In this document: piece by piece, positions 55,582-64,000 of the stretch
Layout: every line of letters begins with the position of its first letter
Numbering within the stretch: the first letter of the stretch is position 1
Assembly (NCBI RefSeq): GCF_001584725.1
Contig: NZ_CP014606.1
Coordinates: 248,001 to 312,000, forward strand
Length of the DNA stretch: 64,000 nt
From: an endosymbiont 'TC1' of Trimyema compressum
GTDB taxonomy: Bacteria > Bacillota > TC1
Reading direction: 5' to 3'
Program-made: the position numbers and the translations under genes
Notes under the pieces: model-generated
What the model saw: the letters and a program-made list of their open reading frames with translations, nothing else
Database searches by the model: none
Told to the model about the DNA's origin: nothing

Positions 55582-56066
55582 TGTATACTATTGGTATTTT
55601 AACTTCTAGTGACACAGGATCAAAAGGTGAGCGTGAGGATGGTAGCGGTCCAGCTATTAAGGAAATGGTAGCAGATATTGGAATTGTTTCAGCTTATAAA
55701 ATTGTACCTGATAATAGGAGAATTATAAGTGAAACTTTAATTCAATGGAGCGATGAAAAACATTTGAATTTAATATTAACTACTGGAGGTACTGGTTTTT
55801 CTAAAAGAGATATTACACCAGAGGCAACTTTAGATGTAGTCCAGCGTTTAGTGCCAGGTATTCCAGAAGCTATGCGTCAGGAAAGTCTGAATGTAACGCA
55901 AACGGCCATGTTGTCTCGAGCTACGGCAGGTATTAGAGGTGAAACATTAATTATTAATTTACCAGGCAGCCCAAAAGCCTGTAGAGAGTGTTTAGAGGTT
56001 ATTTTAAAGCCCCTTAAACATGGTTTAGATATTCTAATGGGCAATTCAAGTAATTGTGCTAGATAG
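55581..56066 (+). CDS. mogA: MogA/MoaB-type molybdopterin adenylyltransferase
   Basis: A 161-residue MoCF fold protein that adenylates molybdopterin before metal insertion. LTSSDTGSKGEREDGSGPAI, LTTGGTGFSKRDITPEAT and LPGSPKACRECLEVI are the conserved loops. It is the last gene of the operon before a terminator. The molybdopterin synthase subunits MoaD and MoaE are not in the operon or window. Intact. Confidence 0.92.
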   Translation: MYTIGILTSSDTGSKGEREDGSGPAIKEMVADIGIVSAYKIVPDNRRIISETLIQWSDEKHLNLILTTGGTGFSKRDITPEATLDVVQRLVPGIPEAMRQESLNVTQTAMLSRATAGIRGETLIINLPGSPKACRECLEVILKPLKHGLDILMGNSSNCAR

Positions 56067-56077
56067 GGAAATTATTT

Positions 56078-56108
56078 TAAAAAGCTACTCATATGAGTAG
56101 CTTTTTTG
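56078..56108 (+). terminator. terminator of the Moco operon
   Basis: AAAAAGCTACTC, AT centre, GAGTAGCTTTTTT. Confidence 0.88.
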
Positions 56109-56246
56109 ATGCTTTTGCATAATATATAATTATTTTAGTGTCGAAAAAGCTGGTATTTTGTTATAATAAGGATAAAATATAGAAATTTTTATAATATGAC
56201 TAAAGGATATACTAGAGAGTAGACACTTATTATATGGAGGCAAAGA

Positions 56247-57666
56247 ATGGCGTATCAAGAAAAACCAGCTGAAAGAGATGTTGTAAACTGACTTATAGAA
56301 AGTGTTAAGGCGAAAGAACCAGAAGCTTTCTCTGCATTTTATAATCATTTTAAAAACTATGTGTTTTACTTGGCTTTAAAAATATCTAAGACTAAGGAAG
56401 ATGCAGAGGACATAACTCAAGAAACTTTTCTTGAAGCTTATAAGAAAATAGGACGACTTAAAAGCTCGGAAGCAATTTATAGTTGGCTTAGCACTATTGT
56501 TGCAAGAAAAAGTTGGCGTTTATTAAAGAAAACACAAAGAAAAGTTAACGTTGAAAACCTGGATATGATTTTAAATGACTCGGATAAAGATTGGGTTGAG
56601 CAAAAAGAAATTCCAGAAGTTATTGTGGAAGATGCTGAAAAACGAAGAGCTGTAGTAGAAATGATTGATCAATTACCTGAAAAACAGAAGGTTGTTTTAT
56701 ATTTTTACTATTTTGCAGATAAATCTACAAAGGAAATTGCAGAGATTCAGGCTGTGCAAGAAGGCACTATTTATGCTACTATCTATCAAGGAAAAAGGAA
56801 TTTAAAGAAATATATCGAGAATGCTTTTGGAGAAAGAGTGAATTTAGGAGTGATGGTTCCATTTATTCTGCTTTTTCAAAATGACCAAGATGATATGTTA
56901 ATTGGTGGCGCACTATCTCTATCAGCAACAAGCGCTAGTATAATAGAAAAAGGTATGAAACAGAGTATATTACATGCATCTGGTATTGTAGCAGTGGGAG
57001 CGACAGTAATTACGATTTCTATCTTGATTTTTAATGGTTTAACAGCAAGTCCGGAAAATAAATTATCTGAAATATCTATATCTACGCCAGTAGCTACAGC
57101 GACGACATCTATGAAGGAACCTAAACTAGATTGAAGAAAATAAAGAAGCTTTTGAGGAAGTGCAAGTTTCTGCGGTAGTGGATTCTCCAGCTACCAACCA
57201 GTTGTTCACAATTGATGAGGGTAATGAGTTAATATCGACTAAAAATATTGATAATCCAATGGTCCTCCAAGAGCCAAATGATTCTATTTTTCTTCCAAGA
57301 ACAGATGAAAACTCACATGGGTGTGTCTATCCTAACATGTGTTTAGAATGTATTTTCTCAAAAGAAGATGCACAACTCATTGAAGGGTTAAGTCAAGATA
57401 AGATTGCTAACCCATCAGCAGAATTTACAGAATTGTTAAGTCGCTATGAGTTTAACTTTAGAGGTGTGATAGCAGAGGAATATGCAAAAGGACAGTTATT
57501 TGAAATAAAGAAGGATTGGGTAAAAGTTAGAATTGGTGTTATGTGGTATGGTGATGAGCATGACGACTTATCTCATAGATGGAAATACAAATTAAAGTAT
57601 GAATTAGTGCCTGAGAATGATAAAAGTGTTACAATTTTTGAATTCCTTGACTGGATGCGCCAATAA
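56247..57666 (+). pseudogene. ECF sigma factor with membrane and extracellular C-terminal extension, damaged
   Basis: The first ~185 residues are an ECF sigma factor: region 2 (YLALKISKTKEDAEDITQETFLEAYKKI) and region 4 (LPEKQKVVLYFYYFADKSTKEIAEI, then TIYATIYQGKRNLKKYI). A membrane segment follows (ASGIVAVGATVITISILIF) and then an outer domain of about 200 residues with two nearby Cys (YPNMCLECIFS). Two lesions: TGA at 56289-56291 as codon 15, and a frameshift near 57130 between membrane segment and outer domain. The start ATG 56247 follows TGGAGG. A TTG or ATG after the TGA could still start a nearly full sigma domain. Confidence 0.78.
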
Positions 57667-57812
57667 TTACGGGTTTTCTTAAAAATCATAAATAGCATAT
57701 TTAACTAGTCGATTTTCAACTAAATTTGAACGGCATGCTATTTGGGTTTTTAAATTAATAGGGAAGTTTGATTAGGTCATTAAATGGCAATTTGTTTTAG
57801 GGTAATTTGTCG

Positions 57813-57850
57813 GAGAAGAGTAAGGAAATTGTCTTTACTCTTCTTTTTTA
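57813..57850 (+). terminator. terminator after the sigma-factor gene
   Basis: GAAGAGTAAGG, short loop, TCTTTACTCTTC followed by TTTTTTATTTT. Confidence 0.75.
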
Positions 57851-57897
57851 TTTTGCTTTTCTAAATAAGTTAAAGTAAATTGGACCTTTTTACAAAC

Positions 57898-59162
57898 TGG
57901 AAGAATGTCAATAGAGTAGATAGAAAAAGTGAAATTAAGTTTTAATAGAAGTGAAAAAATAGTCTTCTTTGGAATTAGGAGAAAGAATGTTATTAGCAGA
58001 GTGGGGACGTATAGGGGGTTGTAGAAGCCCTCAATGTGTTCAAAGCAGGAAAGCTTAATTTGAGCAAAGGAAGAAAAAGACCTACGAAGAATTTCTTCTT
58101 TTTTCATATATTTAAAAAGGACTCAACGACAGCATTGTCCCAAGGATGAGAAAGCTTAGAAAAAGATTGAATGATACCAAAAGAATCAAGGAGCTTTCTA
58201 AAGATAAAAGAAGTATATTAGGAACCTCTGTCAGAATGAAAAATAAGAGAAGTAGAAGGTTTTTGAGAATAAAAGGCTTTGATAAAAGTATCCTTAACAA
58301 GAGAAGTATCAATTTTAAGAGAGAGCTTCCAAGCAATAATTTTACGAGAAAATAAATCCATAATAACACAGAGATAAGCAAAAGAGGCATTTAAATTAAT
58401 ATAGGTAATGTCACTAGCCCAGACTTGATTGGGCTGAGGAACATTAAAATTTTGATTTAGGTAGTTAGGGCAATCAAAATTGGGAATAGACCTCGGATGA
58501 ATAAACCGAAGTTTGATAGTAGGCATTTTAGGAAGATTCATGTCAGTCATCAGGCGGCTCGCTCTACCAATACTGATGTTGATGCCATAGTCATAGGAAA
58601 GAAGAGCCTTAATCTTAGATGGGCCAATACGTCTCTTAGTAAGATGACAAATCTCCGAGAATAAGCTGACGGAGTTTTTAATTCTCAATAGTTCTAGGAG
58701 AAAGTTTTTCCGAAAAGTATTTGTAATAGGAGCTGCGGTTCACTTTAAGGACATGACAAAGAAAAGAGATAGCGTGCTGAAAACGAAGGGTATGAACAGC
58801 CATTAATCTTTGTCTGAGTGAGGCGTGAATATGGCAATTGCTTTTTTTAAAATGATATTTTCCTCCTAGAGTCGAGCATTACGCTTTTGAAGATCCTTAA
58901 TCTGCTTAGCGGTTAGAATAGTATCATCATCAATTCTAACCTGAGAATAAAGTTTAATCCACTTGTGTAAAGCAGACATGGAGACACCATATTCTTTAGA
59001 AAGTTGGGATTGAGTTTTACCGTTTTGGTGTAAATTAACAATACTTTTTTTAAATTCTTCATCGTATTTCTTGTAATTATTCATAATTTTATCCTTTCTT
59101 ATGTGTCTACTTATTTAAAACATGTTTCACTTTTTCCTGTCTACTTTTTTAGTATATGTCCA
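57898..59162 (-). mobile_element. complete IS3-family element (copy D)
   Basis: 1265 bp, reverse orientation, same termini as copies B and C (TGGAAG at 57898; TGTCCA ending at 59162). The flanking triplets are AAC and AAA, so no clean target duplication. It lies 38 bases upstream of the groESL -35 box, so the chaperonin promoter was spared. Confidence 0.95.
57935..59084 (-). pseudogene. IS3-family transposase OrfA/OrfB, disabled (copy D)
   Basis: OrfA spans 59084-58866 with the shared TAG after NARL. OrfB is spread over several frames with the shared TAA before YTS in the DRGS motif and shared frameshifts. The peptide segments are identical to copies B and C. Confidence 0.92.
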
Positions 59163-59200
59163 AAAAATACAAAAAAAAGAACTTAATTCATCTCTAGGTA

Positions 59201-59264
59201 TTGATTTTAAAAATAGATTTTGTTATGATTTTAATAGTTAGCAAATGAGACTAGAGACTGCTAA
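59201..59264 (+). promoter_or_regulatory. groESL promoter with degenerate CIRCE operator
   Basis: TTGATT (59201-59206), 17-base spacer, TATGAT (59224-59229). Right at the predicted start lies TTAGCAAAT (59238-59246), 9-base spacer, GACTGCTAA (59256-59264). The CIRCE consensus is TTAGCACTC-N9-GAGTGCTAA: the left arm has three mismatches and the right arm one. HrcA control is likely but may be weakened. Confidence 0.78.
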
Positions 59265-59283
59265 AATATAAGGAGGGATTCAC

Positions 59284-59574
59284 GTGAACTTTAAAGTAAT
59301 TGGAAATCGTGTTGTAATCAAACAATTAGACGCAGAAGAAAAAACTGCAAGCGGTATAGTATTACCGGATTCTGCAAAAGAGAAACCATTCGAAGGTGAG
59401 GTTATTGCTGTAGGTCCAGGAAGAGTTTTAGAAAATGGAGATAGAGAAGACTTACAAGTAAAGGCTGGAGATAGAGTAATTTTCTCTAAATTCGGTGGTA
59501 TTGAAGTAAAAGTAGATGGCGAAAATTATTTAGTGCTTCGTCAAGATGATATCTTAATTATATTAGAGAAGTAG
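59284..59574 (+). CDS. groES: GroES co-chaperonin
   Basis: A 96-residue lid of the GroEL chamber. [42 protein letters not shown] includes the mobile loop, and [29 protein letters not shown] is the C-terminal barrel. The start codon is GTG behind AAGGAGGG. It is 12 bases before groEL. Intact. Confidence 0.96.
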   Translation: MNFKVIGNRVVIKQLDAEEKTASGIVLPDSAKEKPFEGEVIAVGPGRVLENGDREDLQVKAGDRVIFSKFGGIEVKVDGENYLVLRQDDILIILEK

Positions 59575-59586
59575 GAGGAACAATAA

Positions 59587-61221
<1,635 letters not shown>

Positions 61222-61244
61222 GAATATTCTAATTAATTTAGAAT

Positions 61245-61278
61245 AAAGGGATACTGTTTTTTACAGTATCCCTTTTTT
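61245..61278 (+). terminator. terminator of groESL
   Basis: AAAGGGATACTGT, T-rich loop, ACAGTATCCCTTTTTT. Confidence 0.9.
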
Positions 61279-61688
61279 ATGAAAAAATATTTCAGAAATT
61301 TTAAAATATCTATTGATTATTGCAAGTATATAATTCATAATGAATTATAGTAGTATAGTTATTTACAGCGCTAAATATGAAAACTTTATAAATAGTCTTT
61401 TAAAAATTGAATAACTACGTTAATATACTGGAAGAGAACAGTTTAAGATTATATTATATATTGGCTAGTATCATATGAGAATTGAAGCCACATTTATATT
61501 CAGTACTAATTGACAATGATATTTTAAATGTAATGCCATAAATATTATGCACAATACAGTGGAAGTATTCTAGTACAAATGGTATAATAGTGATGACACT
61601 AAAAAAATTACATTATCCAAAGTTTAATACACGTATGGCTGAAAAACTTTGTGTAGGCTAATTTTTATTTAAAGAAAAAGGTGAAAAA
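61279..61688. other. gene-free stretch with a 21-bp palindrome
   Basis: No supported reading frame in about 410 bases. It contains a perfect inverted repeat at 61329-61349 (TATAATTCA, TAA, TGAATTATA) and a TATAAT at 61583-61588 that may be the -10 of the following regulator gene. A small RNA could be encoded here but I have no direct sign of one. Confidence 0.5.
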
Positions 61689-62144
61689 ATGGGAAAAAAC
61701 TGCTCGGGGAAAATCGATTTTGTTAAAGCTTTAGAAGAAAAAGATATAAAACCAACACTTCAAAGGGTTAAGATTTTTCAGTATTTAGTAAAAATAAATC
61801 ATAAACATCCTACTGTGGATACCATTTATCAAGGATTATATAAAAAGATACCAACCTTATCAAAAGCAACCGTTTATAATTCCTTAGACTTATTTGAAGC
61901 AAGTGGACTTATTAGAAGAATACACATCGGTAGTAATGATATTCGCTATGACGCTTGGACAGATAGACATAGTCATTTTAAATGTATTAAATGCAATGAG
62001 GTTTATGATTTTGCAATAGAAACTTTGGAAAGTGAAGAAGAAAAGTTATCTAAACATAAAATTTTGGATAAAGTTGTTTTTTATATAGGTATTTGTGAAA
62101 AATGCTTAGAAAAAGATAATTCAGAAAATAAAGAAATTAGCTAA
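61689..62144 (+). CDS. Fur family metal-dependent repressor (PerR-like)
   Basis: A 151-residue regulator. The winged helix spans KPTLQRVKIFQYL through PTLSKATVYNSLDLFEASGLI; the metal-binding hinge is RIHIGSNDIRYDAWTDRHSHFKCIKCNEVYDF and a second CxxC (CEKC) is near the C-terminus, giving a structural zinc site. The sequence YD...HSHFKC resembles PerR more than Fur, but which metal and signal it uses cannot be decided here. The start ATG follows AAAAGGTG. Intact. Confidence 0.88.
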   Translation: MGKNCSGKIDFVKALEEKDIKPTLQRVKIFQYLVKINHKHPTVDTIYQGLYKKIPTLSKATVYNSLDLFEASGLIRRIHIGSNDIRYDAWTDRHSHFKCIKCNEVYDFAIETLESEEEKLSKHKILDKVVFYIGICEKCLEKDNSENKEIS

Positions 62145-62156
62145 GATATGGATTTA

Positions 62157-62198
62157 AATACCCTGCAGTATTTTTAGAATACCTCAGGGTATTTTTTT
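62157..62198 (+). terminator. terminator after the Fur-family gene
   Basis: AATACCCTG and CAGGGTATT with an internally pairing loop, followed by TTTTT. Confidence 0.8.
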
Positions 62199-62294
62199 GA
62201 AAAATTTTAGGCTTTTAAATAGTTCCGCCATCATTAAGAATATGCTATACTTAAGTGTAGATTTAATATGTCTGCTGGAAGGAGAAATCAATTG

Positions 62295-62894
62295 ATGAAA
62301 GTATATGATAATGACATTGCAGAAATTCTTTTTAACAGAGATGAAATCAAAGAAAGAATAAATGAATTGGGTGTTCAGATTACTGCTGACTATAATGGTG
62401 AAGAAGTATTTGTTGTTTCAATTTTAAGAGGCTCAATGCTTTTTGTAGCTGACTTAGTAAGAAAAATGGATTTACCTGTTATTATGGATACCATGGCAGT
62501 TTCAAGTTATTATGATGGCACCGAGACGAGTGGTAAAGTAAAAATCAATAAAGATTTAGAAAGCAGTATTACTGGGAAAAATGTACTGATTGTTGAAGAT
62601 ATTGTAGATACAGGAATTACACTGAAGTTTCTTTTGGAAATGCTTAAAGTTAGAGGGGCAAAGTCTATAAAAATATGCAGTTTTTTAAGTAAGCCAAGCA
62701 GAAGGAAAACAGCAGTAGACATTGATTATATAGGTTTTGATATTGAAGATTATTTTGTAGTAGGGTATGGTTTAGACTATAATCAAAAATACAGAAATTA
62801 TCCTCATTTAGGTCGTTTAAAAGAAGAAAATATTAAGGGGTTAGGAAATGTCAAAAGAAGTAGTAATTGTTTTAGATTTTGGTGGTCAATATAA
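62295..62894 (+). CDS. hpt: hypoxanthine phosphoribosyltransferase, extended into guaA
   Basis: A purine salvage enzyme making IMP or GMP from the free base and [26 protein letters not shown] holds the PPi loop and [14 protein letters not shown] the PRPP motif; [24 protein letters not shown] is the usual C-terminal block near residue 175. The family normally ends soon after, but here the frame runs on through [12 protein letters not shown] into the first 47 bases of guaA. The original stop was probably lost by an indel. The start ATG 62295 follows AAGGAGAA. Confidence 0.9.
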   Translation: MKVYDNDIAEILFNRDEIKERINELGVQITADYNGEEVFVVSILRGSMLFVADLVRKMDLPVIMDTMAVSSYYDGTETSGKVKINKDLESSITGKNVLIVEDIVDTGITLKFLLEMLKVRGAKSIKICSFLSKPSRRKTAVDIDYIGFDIEDYFVVGYGLDYNQKYRNYPHLGRLKEENIKGLGNVKRSSNCFRFWWSI

Positions 62895-64000
62895 TCAATT
62901 GATTGCAAGACGAGTGAGAGAGGCAGGAGTCTATTGTGAAATGCTCTCCTATTCTACTCCATTAGAAGTTTTAAAAGAAAAAAATATTAAAGGCATTATT
63001 TTATCTGGAGGTCCTAATAGTGTTTATACTGAGGATGCCCCAAGAATTAATGAAAAATTATTTGAATTAGGAATTCCGGTTTTGGGAATTTGTTATGGGA
63101 TGCAATTAATGGCTCATATGTTAGGTGGAGAAGTAAAAACATCAACCTTAAAGGAATATGGCAAGCGCAAGGTTATTCTAAGTAATGAATCGCCATTAAC
63201 GGATTCTGTTAAAAAAGAAAGTAATTGTTGGATGAGTCATACTGATCAAATTCATGCTTTGCCTGAAAACTTTACTGAACTTGGTAAAACTGAGACTACT
63301 CCCTATGCTATTATTGGTAATTTAGATAAAGGATTTTATGGTATCCAATTTCACCCTGAAGTGAAACATACGGAGTTTGGACAAGTTTTTTTAGAGAATT
63401 TTCTTTTTAATGTTTGTCATTGCTCTAAAAATTGGACAATGGATTCTTTTATTAAAGAAGAAATTGTGAGAGTTAGAAAAGAAGTTGGCAATAAGAAAGT
63501 CCTTTGTGCCTTAAGTGGAGGGGTAGACTCTGCTGTTGCAGCTATTTTAATTCATGCCGCAATTGGGGATCAATTAACCTGTATGTTTGTAGACCATGGG
63601 CTTCTTCGTAAAGGGGAACGAGAGTCTGTTGAAAAAACATTTAAAAATCAATATGGTTTGAAATTAATAACGATTGATGCAGCTGAGAGATTTATTTCTA
63701 AACTAATAGGTGTAGGGGACCCAGAGGAAAAAAGAAAAATTATTGGTGGAGAGTTCATTAGAGTATTTGAAGAGGAATCACAAAAAAATGGTGACTTTGA
63801 TTATTTAGTACAAGGGACTCTTTATTCTGATGTTATTGAAAGTGGTACAGACACAGCTGAAACCATAAAAAGCCATCACAATGTTGGCGGCTTACCAGAG
63901 CACATGAAGTTTTCATTAATAGAACCTTTAAAATGGCTATTTAAAGATGAAGTTCGCAAGGTTGGAACAACCCTTGGCATGCCAGATGAAATTGTCCAGA
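62848..64000 (+). CDS. guaA: GMP synthase (glutamine-hydrolysing), 3' end outside window
   Basis: The first 384 of about 510 residues. The amidotransferase domain has [42 protein letters not shown] (nucleophile Cys) and GIQFHPEV (His, Glu). The ATP-pyrophosphatase domain has [14 protein letters not shown], then [12 protein letters not shown]. It converts XMP to GMP. The start ATG 62848 follows GGGGTTAGG within the end of hpt. The visible frame is clean to the window edge. Confidence 0.94.
   Translation, partial: MSKEVVIVLDFGGQYNQLIARRVREAGVYCEMLSYSTPLEVLKEKNIKGIILSGGPNSVYTEDAPRINEKLFELGIPVLGICYGMQLMAHMLGGEVKTSTLKEYGKRKVILSNESPLTDSVKKESNCWMSHTDQIHALPENFTELGKTETTPYAIIGNLDKGFYGIQFHPEVKHTEFGQVFLENFLFNVCHCSKNWTMDSFIKEEIVRVRKEVGNKKVLCALSGGVDSAVAAILIHAAIGDQLTCMFVDHGLLRKGERESVEKTFKNQYGLKLITIDAAERFISKLIGVGDPEEKRKIIGGEFIRVFEEESQKNGDFDYLVQGTLYSDVIESGTDTAETIKSHHNVGGLPEHMKFSLIEPLKWLFKDEVRKVGTTLGMPDEIVQ

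Noticed and set aside
164-57666. A non-standard genetic code (TAA/TAG read as Gln, or TGA read as an amino acid)
   Set aside because: Several in-frame stops replace Gln (clpC, ppk1, IS orfB), but intact genes such as groEL, mnmA and guaD end normally at TAA, TAG or TGA and use CAA/CAG for Gln. The broken genes also carry frameshifts and deletions, so decay explains the stops.

Overview
The window is AT-rich DNA of a low-GC Firmicute, most likely an anaerobic clostridial-type bacterium. The evidence is the strong AGGAGG-type ribosome binding sites, ATG/GTG/TTG starts, Firmicute regulators (CtsR operator, CIRCE; cobalamin, glycine and TPP riboswitches), ECF-type transporter subunits (QueT, ThiT), the two-subunit glycine decarboxylase, and the yqeB/yqeC/XdhC genes of selenium-dependent molybdenum hydroxylase systems. 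Its most striking property is decay. About 20 genes carry several frameshifts, nonsense codons or internal deletions, beside fully intact operons. This resembles a genome undergoing reduction, as in a host-restricted or nutrient-rich lifestyle. I cannot exclude that a few single indels in homopolymers are sequence errors.

Layout. 1-3400: broken ilvD and ilvB (branched-chain amino acid synthesis), with ilvB cut by an IS3-family fragment. 3401-7059: two inverted IS copies around a truncated VOC protein, tmRNA (ssrA) and a small HTH gene. 7060-12735: accessory zone with an InlB-repeat fragment, a decayed ABC exporter plus radical SAM/SPASM maturase pair (peptide-modification type), a GH25 lysozyme, and decayed ferredoxin and methyltransferase genes. 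12923-14390: broken tryptophanase-like lyase. 14473-20129: cobalamin riboswitch and intact btuFCD-type importer, followed by broken cobT (IS fragment), cobU, cobS and cobC. 20147-22046: broken Dph6-like ATPase, mutY and mutT. 22134-26975: queT, then a glycine-riboswitch gcvT-gcvPA-gcvPB operon. 27098-30226: decayed C39-like peptidase, GHKL kinase, small secreted protein and alpha/beta hydrolase. 30495-33319: ctsR with its operator, then mcsA/mcsB/clpC collapsed by a complete IS. 33360-42906: TPP riboswitch-thiT, ferritin, a WecA-type transferase, cinA (one frameshift), guanine deaminase, broken ppk1, mnmA, broken double rhodanese, VanZ. 43055-56108: GtrA, the yqeC-mocA/yqeB/xdhC set, hydrolase, tcdA, nitroreductase, tsaD, a DnaA-box cluster, and a molybdenum-cofactor operon (moeA, moeA-PBP, moaA, moaC, MOSC, mogA). 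56247-57666: a damaged ECF sigma factor with a membrane and extracellular extension. 57898-64000: IS copy, groESL with a degenerate CIRCE, a Fur/PerR regulator, hpt, and guaA running off the end.

How it fits together. Guanine deaminase, the molybdenum hydroxylase maturation genes, the Moco pathway and the glycine cleavage genes are all intact. Together they suggest purine breakdown (guanine to xanthine and onward to glycine) as a live energy or nitrogen route. Branched-chain synthesis, polyphosphate synthesis, oxidised-guanine repair (MutY and MutT), late cobalamin assembly and McsAB/ClpC have been lost. Vitamin import (B12, thiamine, queuosine precursor) is kept. One IS3-family element (1265 bp; three complete copies, two fragments) accounts for several of the truncations. 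All copies share the same disabling mutations in their transposase genes.
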